Of a DNA stretch of 64,000 bases, positions 1 to 7,713 are shown piece after piece. The position numbers and the translations under genes were made by a program. The DNA lies in NCBI GenBank assembly GCA_037045225.1, contig JBAOHZ010000009.1, forward strand, positions 806,001 through 870,000. The letters run 5' to 3'. Position 1 is the first letter of the stretch. Every line of letters begins with the position of its first letter. Source of the stretch: Nitrospira sp. GTDB taxonomy: Bacteria > Nitrospirota > Nitrospiria > Nitrospirales > Nitrospiraceae. Under the pieces are notes generated by a model that did no database searches, was not told the DNA's origin, and saw nothing but the letters and a program-made list of their open reading frames with translations.

Positions 1-74
1 GGTCCTGGACATGTGTTGGTGGGGCTGGTGAAACTGCTGGCGCGGCAACACTTCCTTGCACGAAGTGGTCTGCT

Positions 75-103
75 TCGACATTTTTCCAAGCGTCACGTAT
101 ACT
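75..103 (+). promoter_or_regulatory. sigma-70 promoter of mntA-hepT
   Basis: A -35 hexamer TCGACA (75-80), a 17-base spacer and a -10 hexamer TATACT (98-103) place transcription start near 110, just before the ATG at 127. This argues against the longer upstream reading frame that begins at 13. Inferred from sequence match only. Confidence 0.6.
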
Positions 104-126
104 CCGGTCAATCAGCAGGCATACCG

Positions 127-522
127 ATGGACACACCCTCGATCACACAGTTTCTTAACGAACGGATTCTCGACTTGGTGGCGGTCTACCAATTCGGCTC
201 GCAAGCCCGTGGTACCGCGCGGCCAACCAGCGACATCGATTTGGCTGTCCTGAGTGCCAACCCGATCCCCGCCGAGCAGATCTTTCACCTGGCCCAGGAG
301 CTAGCCATCTGCCTCCATCGCGACGTCGACCTTGTGGACTTGCGCAGCGCTTCGACCGTGATGCGCATGCAGGTCCTCACGACGGGACAGTGCCTGGGCA
401 CAAAAAACCTTCAAGCAAAGGCTGAGTTCGAAATGTACGCCTACGCCGACTATGCGAGACTCAACGAGGAGCGGCGCGACTTGGTGAAGAGCATCAAAGA
501 ACGCGGACTGGTTTATGGCTGA
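127..522 (+). CDS. mntA: MntA-type nucleotidyltransferase antitoxin
   Basis: A small (131 aa) minimal nucleotidyltransferase. The catalytic signature GSx10DxD is complete: G24-S25, ten residues, then D36-I-D38. In the HepT/MntA (type VII) toxin-antitoxin family this enzyme AMPylates a tyrosine of the HepT toxin and so silences it. The ATG at 127 is preferred over the frame opening at 13 because a good sigma-70 promoter lies at 75-103 and homologous MntA proteins begin close to this point. Its stop overlaps the start of hepT by 8 bases, as is usual for the pair. Family assignment is secure; activity is inferred. Confidence 0.9.
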   Translation: MDTPSITQFLNERILDLVAVYQFGSQARGTARPTSDIDLAVLSANPIPAEQIFHLAQELAICLHRDVDLVDLRSASTVMRMQVLTTGQCLGTKNLQAKAEFEMYAYADYARLNEERRDLVKSIKERGLVYG

Positions 523-928
523 TGATGTGATCCTCAACAAAGCCGCGAGCATCGAACGATGCCTGCGCCGCATCACCGAAGAATTTGCGGGCGACCGGCA
601 AAACCTGGCCGCCAATCAAACCAAACAAGACGCCATCGTCCTCAACCTGCAACGAGCCTGTGAAACCGCCATCGATCTCGCCATGTATGTGATCAGCCAG
701 CGACGACTCGGTCTTCCCCAAGAAAGTCGTGACGCATTTGCGCTGCTACAAACGGCCGGCATCCTTCCGTCCGAGCTGGCGGGCCGCATGCAGCGCATGG
801 TCGGCTTCCGCAACGTGGCCGTGCACGAATACACCCGCCTCAATCTCGACATCGTCCTCACAATCATCACCAAACATCTGGACGACTTCCGCACCTTCTC
901 CTCGACCATCGTGAAGGCCTGCGCATAG
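515..928 (+). CDS. hepT: HepT-like HEPN ribonuclease toxin
   Basis: An all-helical HEPN/DUF86 protein of 137 aa. It carries the toxin motif RX4HXY exactly: R99, H104 and Y106 in RNVAVHEY. R and H form the RNase site of HEPN toxins and the Tyr is the residue modified by MntA in characterised pairs. It is translationally coupled to mntA by an 8-base overlap. All key residues are present, so the toxin looks intact. The pair may stabilise the adjacent accessory region or act in phage defence; that role is inference. Confidence 0.92.
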   Translation: MADDVILNKAASIERCLRRITEEFAGDRQNLAANQTKQDAIVLNLQRACETAIDLAMYVISQRRLGLPQESRDAFALLQTAGILPSELAGRMQRMVGFRNVAVHEYTRLNLDIVLTIITKHLDDFRTFSSTIVKACA

Positions 929-936
929 ACTGAGCC

Positions 937-954
937 GGTGCTCTCAGGAGCACC
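937..954. terminator. hairpin between convergent genes
   Basis: A perfect 7-bp stem GGTGCTC/GAGCACC with loop TCAG sits between hepT (plus) and the primase-like gene (minus). It lacks a clear T-run, so it is a possible bidirectional terminator only. Confidence 0.45.
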
Positions 955-961
955 TCGAACG

Positions 962-2263
962 TCACCCGCCTACAAGACCCTTCACTGAGACAGCCCGGGC
1001 AAGTCTCGCTTGCAGGGCAGCGATCCCTTCGCGTCGAAGCAACCCAGGGAGGCTCTCCCCCTCAGGTAATAAGAGAAATGTCAGCCGCGCAATGGATTCA
1101 CTGGGGAGACTGAAGAGCTGTCGCAGAAACCCGACGTTCAGCTCCGACTGATGGATGGGCCAGATCACCGTCCGGGCACACATCAAGAACTTGCCCAGAC
1201 GATCCCGGTATTCAGCAAAATCGAGCGGAGTGACATATACGGCCTGCGCCATGCCTCCTTGAACAAGCAGCACCACGTCCCAAGGTCGCTCCGCCAGAAC
1301 GACCGAGGAGGGAAAGTCACGTCCCTTGGACGCAGAAAAGACGAGTCGATTGGATCGATGAGGCGAGAGCAGCTGATACCCATAAGGATAAACGTGCGAT
1401 GACCAGGTGAGGGGCACATCGGGCCCAATCGACTGCTCGTAGAATCCGCAACAGTGACCTTCACGGTCTCGCACCGGCAGGAGAAGACTGTTATCGGACT
1501 CGCCGGCTTTGAGCCGATCTTCCAAGCGACTCAGCCATCCATTGACACCGGCTTGCTCAACCTCGTCAGGACTGAACCCCACCACTCGCAACCGCGCCAA
1601 GAGTTGCTTGCCCAGCGCATACGACATCATTCTAATGGAAAATCTTTCTGCCGTTCCAGCAGTAACGCCCTGCTGATCCAACCAGCCGCGAGCCGAGGCT
1701 CCTTCCCGACGGCAAATTAGCGACTCCCAAGCAAAATGGTCGATTTCATCGATAATGCAGTGGAATCGTTTCAGCCTCGCTCGCTTACCTTGTAACTCCT
1801 CCGAAGCCATGAGCCCCGTCACCTGCCGAACCGATTCCGACAGACTGCGCCCCTCCATGCGCGCATAGAAATCCAGGGCATGCCCACCCGCAAGGCAGTC
1901 GGTACAGAAATAGGAATCGTCACGCCCATCGACCAGCAGCGAATCAGTCCCATGGCGGCAGAATGGACAGCTGCCAGTGATGCGGTTAATGCCATCAGGG
2001 GTCGGCTTAAGCGTAATGTAGCGTCCGATCAATTCGGCTGCATCGAGATCGTCCAGCAGATTTTCCCACTGTTCGGTCGCCGACACATCAAGCGCGTGGA
2101 CAGGAATATCAGAAGAAGAATCACCAGACATTGCCAAGTGGCCGATGCTGGACAGGGGCCCGATGCTGGAACATCGTGCGTCGGCGCCGTCACTCTCAGC
2201 AGAAAACAGCGAACCAGTCCCTATCACCGCCAAGGTTTTGAACAACATCCTCCTCGTGAACAT
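962..2263 (-). CDS. primase-like zinc-finger protein with Tat-type leader (copy 1)
   Basis: A 433-aa protein. Residues 1-29 look like a Tat signal: TRR at 3-5, a hydrophobic run, then ADA. Residues 60-155 resemble the DnaG CHC2 zinc finger, with C99-x2-C102 and C120-x2-C123 (the usual His ligand is Cys) and the GGHALDF segment. The following ~150 residues match the DnaG core N-terminal part. The Toprim region is degenerate: a Glu is kept in LAERPWDVV but no clear DxD follows. The ATG has a strong Shine-Dalgarno (GGAGGG). A homologue lies at 4215-5486 and both share an upstream inverted repeat. An exported primase has no precedent I know of; a non-catalytic nucleic-acid binder is possible. Function unknown. 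Confidence 0.75.
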   Translation of the reverse strand: MFTRRMLFKTLAVIGTGSLFSAESDGADARCSSIGPLSSIGHLAMSGDSSSDIPVHALDVSATEQWENLLDDLDAAELIGRYITLKPTPDGINRITGSCPFCRHGTDSLLVDGRDDSYFCTDCLAGGHALDFYARMEGRSLSESVRQVTGLMASEELQGKRARLKRFHCIIDEIDHFAWESLICRREGASARGWLDQQGVTAGTAERFSIRMMSYALGKQLLARLRVVGFSPDEVEQAGVNGWLSRLEDRLKAGESDNSLLLPVRDREGHCCGFYEQSIGPDVPLTWSSHVYPYGYQLLSPHRSNRLVFSASKGRDFPSSVVLAERPWDVVLLVQGGMAQAVYVTPLDFAEYRDRLGKFLMCARTVIWPIHQSELNVGFLRQLFSLPSESIARLTFLLLPEGESLPGLLRREGIAALQARLARAVSVKGLVGG

Positions 2264-2331
2264 GACTTTCCCTCCTGCGATTGCACTGAACGATCTTTGA
2301 TTTCGAATAAGGGAAAGCTTACGACGAGGGT

Positions 2332-2350
2332 GTGACAGAGAAGGTCACAG
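2332..2350. promoter_or_regulatory. shared inverted repeat, operator candidate 1
   Basis: GTGACAGAGAAGGTCACAG contains arms GTGAC/GTCAC and lies 69 bases upstream of the primase-like gene start. A nearly identical element (17 of 19 bases) precedes the second primase-like gene at 5535-5553, which suggests a common regulator. Confidence 0.6.
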
Positions 2351-2457
2351 AGACAGTTGGAGAACAAAAATGAAGCGGAGTGCCTATATAAAAAATCTAG
2401 ACAGGACTCAGCAGCTAGACCATCTTCTATTTGCCATGCATGATTTCTTGATTTTAC

Positions 2458-3213
2458 CTAGTCCAGCCAACCACGTTGCTTCAGAGCTGCTATCGCCTCC
2501 GCTGATTTAGCGGAAGTCGGGCTCCAACGGCTAAGATGTGGTAACCCAATAAGACGAACATCCAGCGGACCAGACGAGAGCCTATACCTCCCCTTTTGGC
2601 CTTTGATAGAAAATGTGCCGTAGGCCTCGATCGGATCACCCAAAGGACTCACACCTTCCAGGTGCTTAGAAAAAAGCTGGTACGCAGACCGGCTGCTCCC
2701 TTCCCTGTTGGAAATCGCGATGATGATTTCGGGCCGCACTCGTTCGAGAAACTTTACGTGCCACGGCCATGATTGATTGAAGAGCTCGTCTTTTTTTCCA
2801 GCTATACCTGAAGAGTCTGGAGAACGAGCAAAGATTGCGTTGGTCGAAAATATACGCCGCAAGCTCTCACGCCCTCCTGCCATACAACAATTTGCAAACG
2901 CCGATATATTGGGCTGCAGGGCCGACTCCCACTTCTCCCCCTCACTCTCCACGAGATAGGCGCTCCAATCCTTCTTGCCGTCTGCGCCATATCTGACACT
3001 GAGAGACGCATGGTCTTGCCTATCGGATGGCTTCTCAGCTCCCCCAGGGTTGAGCCCCACGATGTAATATTTCCCCTTCTCCAGCGTCATCCAAGGATTC
3101 GAATAGAAGACCGAGAAGGAAGAACGCCCAAGCTTCTCCAGGCTCGTGGCGGTGCTTTCCAAGACTTCCTTTATGAAACAATCCTTGTCCTGGCTCACAT
3201 CATAGTGATCCAT
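2458..3213 (-). CDS. uncharacterised protein resembling the uracil-DNA glycosylase superfamily
   Basis: A 251-aa cytosolic protein without a signal peptide. Two segments recall the UDG fold: YIVGLNPGG near residue 55 (motif A region) and LIGLPHLSRWSP near residue 225 (motif B region). The catalytic identity is not certain because the spacing and the middle of the protein are unfamiliar. It overlaps the upstream PD-(D/E)XK gene by 14 bases, so the two are co-translated. Base composition is visibly lower in GC than in neighbours, suggesting transfer. A defence or DNA-modification role is inference from context. Confidence 0.6.
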   Translation of the reverse strand: MDHYDVSQDKDCFIKEVLESTATSLEKLGRSSFSVFYSNPWMTLEKGKYYIVGLNPGGAEKPSDRQDHASLSVRYGADGKKDWSAYLVESEGEKWESALQPNISAFANCCMAGGRESLRRIFSTNAIFARSPDSSGIAGKKDELFNQSWPWHVKFLERVRPEIIIAISNREGSSRSAYQLFSKHLEGVSPLGDPIEAYGTFSIKGQKGRYRLSSGPLDVRLIGLPHLSRWSPTSAKSAEAIAALKQRGWLD

Positions 3214-3898
3214 CCTTCGCCACCTCCGTATCTAAGACATCCGTATATCCATCATCGACGATCTTCTTGAAATCAAATCCAGGCAATATGAAATTTGTTT
3301 CCACCATTCTCCGAAACAGGTCCTCCCAAAGAAGCAACCCAAACCTGTTGGAGTACTTTAGCTGTGCCAGCTTAGCAGCATTATAGATATTAGTATGGCA
3401 ACTAATGGGGATAACCAACAGAACTTCCGTCCGGTGCCCGTTTGCCTGCAGATGATCCGAAAACTTCACATACTTCTCCAACTGCACGTTTTCTGCCCTA
3501 GCACCCACCGTCTTACATTCGAGAATTAAATGTGTCGAAAAACCGCCGCATTCTGTCGGCGGTAGCCTAACAACAATATCGGGCCGGATTCCCCCCATTG
3601 TTGCATCTGCACCGTAATAGTCAGTGAGGCGCGTGGGCTCAATACACAGATCATTCCGACAGACCCCGTCTAAGTGAATGTGGGAGTTTGGTTTTCGTGA
3701 TTCATACCAAGGCTCTTTTTTCGCATCAGGCAGGCACTGGTAGACGTTCAAAGCACCCGCCCGCTCCTTTTGAGCGCCCAGGTGAAAAAATAACAAGCCT
3801 AATACTGCAGTCCAAAATGATTCAGAACAGTGCGGCAACGCATTGGCGGTTTCTGAATCCCCCTTAAACAAATACGTGAGGTTATTACCTTTCGCCAT
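3200..3898 (-). CDS. PD-(D/E)XK nuclease-like protein
   Basis: A 232-aa protein. The motif GIRPDIVVRLP followed about 12 residues later by LILECKT gives the D...ExK core of the PD-(D/E)XK nuclease superfamily, near residues 107-128. No restriction methylase is adjacent. It is the first gene of a coupled pair with the UDG-like gene (14-base overlap). Lower GC than the flanks and rarer codons fit recent acquisition. It may be a restriction-like or repair endonuclease; the exact family was not recognised. Confidence 0.6.
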   Translation of the reverse strand: MAKGNNLTYLFKGDSETANALPHCSESFWTAVLGLLFFHLGAQKERAGALNVYQCLPDAKKEPWYESRKPNSHIHLDGVCRNDLCIEPTRLTDYYGADATMGGIRPDIVVRLPPTECGGFSTHLILECKTVGARAENVQLEKYVKFSDHLQANGHRTEVLLVIPISCHTNIYNAAKLAQLKYSNRFGLLLWEDLFRRMVETNFILPGFDFKKIVDDGYTDVLDTEVAKDGSL

Positions 3899-3953
3899 TC
3901 GGCACCTCCATCGACCTTATTGCGACAATGCTCGGTCTTCCTAGCTCAAAATT

Positions 3954-4139
3954 TCACGGCCGCACGCCGCAGCGTAGTAGCACGGCCCTCCGCACCTTGT
4001 CGACAGCATTGAGCCGCGCAATAACATCATCAATGTTATTGGCCTGTTCAAATTCCGGCTTCGTCTCGTCAAACTCTCTCCGGCAACTGATCTGCTCCTG
4101 AATGACCTGTGCCAGGGACTTGTTCAGGGTGACCTGCAT
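3954..4139 (-). CDS. ParD-like antitoxin remnant
   Basis: A short frame of 61 residues from the ATG at 4139. The first ~17 residues (MQVTLNKSLAQVIQEQI) look like the ribbon-helix-helix start of ParD/CC2985 antitoxins, whose usual continuation (SGRF...E) is replaced by unrelated sequence. No ParE-type toxin follows. It is probably a degenerate antitoxin gene. A GTG start at 4160 would add seven residues, but neither start has a good ribosome binding site. Confidence 0.35.
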   Translation of the reverse strand: MQVTLNKSLAQVIQEQISCRREFDETKPEFEQANNIDDVIARLNAVDKVRRAVLLRCGVRP

Positions 4140-4214
4140 GAGCGAGTCGGCAGGAATCACGATCTACAAAATAAGCGGCAACAGCCATTCCATGACAAGC
4201 CTCCTTCGCGGAAG

Positions 4215-5486
4215 TCATTCACCCATCCACTGATGAAACGGGATCGCCTGACTTATCGCATCCTGCACCGCTTGGTGGCCGCCCGACTGCAGCAAGGAGA
4301 GCAGCCCGCCTTCGGACGGTACGGTCATGACATAAAGTTGCCTCGCCTCACGTTCAAATCTTTCAAGAAAACCAAACGCCGTCACCGGCCTCCCTCCTCG
4401 GTGATCGAATGCACAGACGAAGTCCTGGCCGGAAGCTAGCAGCGTCCGTAACCGAACGAAATCGGTCGCACTGTCGAACAGGTAGGCCACCTTCTCAATG
4501 CCCGCATTGTGCAAGGCGACGACCTCCCAGGGTGTCTCCGCAATCAACAACCTCTGATGGCGGTTGAAATCTTGTGGCCAGACGGGATGGGGAAAGATCA
4601 GTCTGCGCAGCCGTCGCTCCGAGATGGATAAGGTGTCCTGCCTCCACCCTGTCTCCAGAGAGCCATGCCCCAAGGTGAGTCTGTGTTTCATGAATCCCCA
4701 ACGACGCCCGGCCGAGTCGCAAATTGGGATGAGCAGGTGGCCGCCACCGAATCGATCGATCTGCTGCTGCTCACCCTCCTCGTTCACCCGAACCGTTTGC
4801 AGCAGTTTGGGAATCACATACCCTGCCGCCACTAAATGGCGGCTTAATAGATCCTCCGGATCGGGCGGGGCATACCCCATCTGAAACCGTTCGATCATGG
4901 ACGGCGCGATCTCTTGTTTCGCTAGACACTCCCGGGCCACCGCCCCTTCCGGTCTTTCGCAAAGCAGGACATGGTAGAAGCGCTCTGCTTCCTCCAACAT
5001 CCTGTACGCATGTTCGTTTTCACGGCGACGGCCATTGAGCCCTCCCTCACTCAACAGCGCATCAAGGCGCGCCGCCGCCACCTCATGCGGCAGTCCTTCA
5101 GCCCTCGCGTAACACTCAATCGCGGATCCCTCTGCCTCACACCACATGCAGCGAAAAGATTCCGGCCCCACGCGAAAACCCGCCTCGCCGCAAAACAAGC
5201 AATGGGAACTGCCCTGGATCAGATTGACCTCGGCTGAACAGGGCATGCTTCGCGCCGAAGCCACGGACGCGACGACCTCCACACAGTCCAAGTCATCCTT
5301 GAGGTTTTCCAACCCTTCCAGTTCCAGGAGGGCCCCCTCGCGTCCTGACTGCGAACCATCAGAAACTGGCCCATGCCCATGCGGCGCTTCCGGCACTGAG
5401 CCATGAGCGGCCCGATCGAACCATGGCATGAGGGCACTCACCCCGAATGTCGCGGCAGATTTGAAAAGACTCCGTCTCGTCAGCAT
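4215..5486 (-). CDS. primase-like zinc-finger protein with Tat-type leader (copy 2)
   Basis: A 423-aa protein. The ATG at 5486 is chosen because a strong GGGGAGGGGG Shine-Dalgarno precedes it and it begins a classic Tat leader: TRRSLFK at 3-9 and a hydrophobic run to residue 23. A four-Cys CHC2-like zinc finger follows (C96, C99, C113, C116), then a DnaG-core-like region and a Toprim-like end. There LIAETPWEVV retains the Glu but the usual DGD is AFDHRGGR, so catalysis is doubtful. It is homologous in order and layout to the protein at 962-2263. It lies downstream of a WYL regulator on the same strand. Function unknown. Confidence 0.75.
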   Translation of the reverse strand: MLTRRSLFKSAATFGVSALMPWFDRAAHGSVPEAPHGHGPVSDGSQSGREGALLELEGLENLKDDLDCVEVVASVASARSMPCSAEVNLIQGSSHCLFCGEAGFRVGPESFRCMWCEAEGSAIECYARAEGLPHEVAAARLDALLSEGGLNGRRRENEHAYRMLEEAERFYHVLLCERPEGAVARECLAKQEIAPSMIERFQMGYAPPDPEDLLSRHLVAAGYVIPKLLQTVRVNEEGEQQQIDRFGGGHLLIPICDSAGRRWGFMKHRLTLGHGSLETGWRQDTLSISERRLRRLIFPHPVWPQDFNRHQRLLIAETPWEVVALHNAGIEKVAYLFDSATDFVRLRTLLASGQDFVCAFDHRGGRPVTAFGFLERFEREARQLYVMTVPSEGGLLSLLQSGGHQAVQDAISQAIPFHQWMGE

Positions 5487-5534
5487 GACACCCCCTCCCC
5501 GGGTACATTGATGAGAGGACGCTACCATGCAGGC

Positions 5535-5553
5535 GTGACAGAAAATGTCACAG
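5535..5553. promoter_or_regulatory. shared inverted repeat, operator candidate 2
   Basis: GTGACAGAAAATGTCACAG has perfect 6-base arms GTGACA/TGTCAC around GAAAA, 49 bases upstream of the ATG at 5486. It matches the element at 2332-2350 at 17 of 19 positions. Confidence 0.6.
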
Positions 5554-5717
5554 TGCAGCGGGGATGGATTGGACAAAGAGAGGGGCCAAACCGCTCTGAT
5601 GCCCCGCCATTGGCGATGGGCGAGTTGCCCTCCAACTGCGCGCGTCCAACGAGAACCTTCCCAGGCCGCGCGTTGCGCGAGCAAGGAGGACAACTTGCCC
5701 GGCGCCACTTCCCTGAG

Positions 5718-6734
5718 CTAGTCGATGTTATGGCCCGAGCGGTAACGGCCCAGCGCACCAGTCAGCTGAGCCTTCACAGCCTCAACCAGCACTTGAGGTT
5801 CCAGCACCCTCGCCGCCGGCCCCCAGGAGAGAATCCAGGAGGCAAGTTCATCCACTCCGCCCGCGATAAAGGTGGCGATCACGGAGCCGTCCTCCTGAAC
5901 CTCGCTCTGCTGACTCGGATGCCAGCGGCGCTCCTTCACCAGATAGGCGACATCCGAAGCGAACTGGATGCGGACGGTTTGAGCCGGTTCATCGACCAAG
6001 CCGAACAGGCTCTGATAGATCTGATCCAACTTGAGTTCTTCAGGCAGGTTAAATCGATCCTCCATCACCTCCACCGACACAATCCGCTCCACCGCGAACA
6101 TGCGCAAGGCCTGGGCTCGGTGCGAATAGCCGACCAGATACAATCCAAACTGATACAGCAGAAGCACATAGGGATCCACGCGATGTTCGGCCGGTTCGTC
6201 GTAGCCAGGCCTGCGATGTTGAAGGACGACGGTGCACTGCAGGAGTAACGCCTTCTGGAGTTGCTTGAGCACAACCTTCTGCCCCACATAATTCCGCACC
6301 GGCACAGAGCGAGGCAGAAACACCTGATTGATGCGCGCCAGGTGATTAACCACCCTGTGAGACAACCCAACCTCGACCTTCTTGATGAGACTGCCGAGAT
6401 CCTCGACGAACGGCGTGCCCGTCAAATAGTCGAGATGGCGCTTGGCAAAATGCAGCGCCATGAGTTCATAGGGAGACACCATAATCGGCGGGAGCCCCTT
6501 ATAACCAAGCGGCAGGCGCCAGGTCTTTTCGCCATCACCGTCTGATTGCTCCAGGGGATGCCCTTCTTCATGGATTCGACCCAGATCGCGATAGACCTGC
6601 CGCTTCGTCACCTCGAAGGCTTCAGCCAGATCCCGAACCGTCATCGACCGGCTGGCCAGTGCGCGCAACATGCGAGCAAGCCGGTCGGCTTGACTATAGG
6701 CTCTGGGACGTCGTCCTCTTTGCGCTACCATCAT
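5718..6734 (-). CDS. WYL-domain transcriptional regulator
   Basis: A 338-aa regulator. Residues ~15-75 form a winged helix-turn-helix of the DeoR/HTH_11 type (MTVRDLAEAFEVTKRQVYRDL). The centre and C-terminus match the WYL module (around LLYQFGLYLVGYSHRAQALRMFAVERI), which binds ligands or nucleic acid fragments. Related WYL proteins repress defence genes such as BREX and CBASS operons by binding inverted repeats. It lies 231 bases upstream of primase-like copy 2 on the same strand, with the 5535 inverted repeat between them. That it controls the primase-like genes is inference. A second ATG three bases downstream is equally possible as start. Confidence 0.85.
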   Translation of the reverse strand: MMVAQRGRRPRAYSQADRLARMLRALASRSMTVRDLAEAFEVTKRQVYRDLGRIHEEGHPLEQSDGDGEKTWRLPLGYKGLPPIMVSPYELMALHFAKRHLDYLTGTPFVEDLGSLIKKVEVGLSHRVVNHLARINQVFLPRSVPVRNYVGQKVVLKQLQKALLLQCTVVLQHRRPGYDEPAEHRVDPYVLLLYQFGLYLVGYSHRAQALRMFAVERIVSVEVMEDRFNLPEELKLDQIYQSLFGLVDEPAQTVRIQFASDVAYLVKERRWHPSQQSEVQEDGSVIATFIAGGVDELASWILSWGPAARVLEPQVLVEAVKAQLTGALGRYRSGHNID

Positions 6735-6769
6735 CCCCCTTCTGCCCCTCTGACTTCCTCAGCGAACGG

Positions 6770-7561
6770 CTACTCGCCGTCCACCGACAAGAACCTCAAG
6801 TGATCGTTAATAATCACCCCAAAGTGCTGCTGGAGCAGCTGTTTACACTCTCTCTCACTCGTTACATGAAGTTCATGCGTACCATCTTGCCCTCGCACTT
6901 TGAGCAGTTTACCGGTGAATGTCTTCCGCCCCTGCGGGGTGGGCATCGTGCAAATGTGCCGTTGAACGAACTGCGAGTCAGGCGCATGCGAGTGGTAATA
7001 GTTGGCAAACTGGTAGTCCACCGGCAGACAAGGATCGAGCGTGAAGGAATAGAGATTTGTCCAGGCATTCTCGAGACAACACTGCAGCATATACTCTCCC
7101 CGCTCGTCGGTCGTGAGCCTAAATTGATCCGGCCCTTGCCGATGTTCCTGCCCGACCGTCAACTGCAACGGTTCACGTAATCCATTACCTCCGAATCCGA
7201 CATCCACAATCCACCGCTCCCCGTCCAGACGAACGAGGAGCGCCTGGTGACTTCGAGGCCCTATACTCTCCGCTCCATACCACACCCGGGCAGCCAATCG
7301 CGTGACGACAAATCCAAGCTGCTCCAACAGCAGCGCAAACAATCCATTCAACTCATAGCAGTACCCGCCCCGACAACGCCCCACGATCTTTTCAAAAATG
7401 GCAGCGGGCTCCAATGAAATGGGGCGCCCGAGATGGATGTCCAAATTTTCGAACGGCACCGTCAAGACATGAGCCAGATGCAAGCCGCGCAATGTCTCAG
7501 CCGACGGAACCACTGATCCTCGATATCCGATACGCGCCAGATAGAGTGCTCGATCAACCAT
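6770..7561 (-). CDS. nat: arylamine N-acetyltransferase
   Basis: A 263-aa enzyme of the NAT family, which transfers acetyl from acetyl-CoA to arylamines or hydrazines. The catalytic triad is visible: Cys in RGGYCYELN (~residue 68), His in RSHQALLV (~107) and Asp in WIVDVGFGG (~122). Length fits bacterial NATs. It is monocistronic, 35 bases upstream of the WYL gene's start on the same strand. The physiological substrate cannot be read from sequence. Confidence 0.93.
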   Translation of the reverse strand: MVDRALYLARIGYRGSVVPSAETLRGLHLAHVLTVPFENLDIHLGRPISLEPAAIFEKIVGRCRGGYCYELNGLFALLLEQLGFVVTRLAARVWYGAESIGPRSHQALLVRLDGERWIVDVGFGGNGLREPLQLTVGQEHRQGPDQFRLTTDERGEYMLQCCLENAWTNLYSFTLDPCLPVDYQFANYYHSHAPDSQFVQRHICTMPTPQGRKTFTGKLLKVRGQDGTHELHVTSERECKQLLQQHFGVIINDHLRFLSVDGE

Positions 7562-7713
7562 AGAGTCCTCCCGACAGCCCTCTCAATCAGAGGGTCATTA
7601 TACGAATCTACCGGGTGAATCACACGAGCCTCAGCGCTGACGCCGCGCGCCACATTGCGATCACTGCCGGCGCTTGCTACGATGGTCGGCTTTCTCCGAC
7701 AGAGGACTCCAGG

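Noticed and set aside
2332..2350. CRP/FNR site
   Set aside because: The TGTGA/TCACA arms are 9 bases apart, not 6, so it does not fit the CRP class.
7615..7713. GTG start for uvrA at 7615
   Set aside because: No ribosome binding site and no conserved sequence before 7714.
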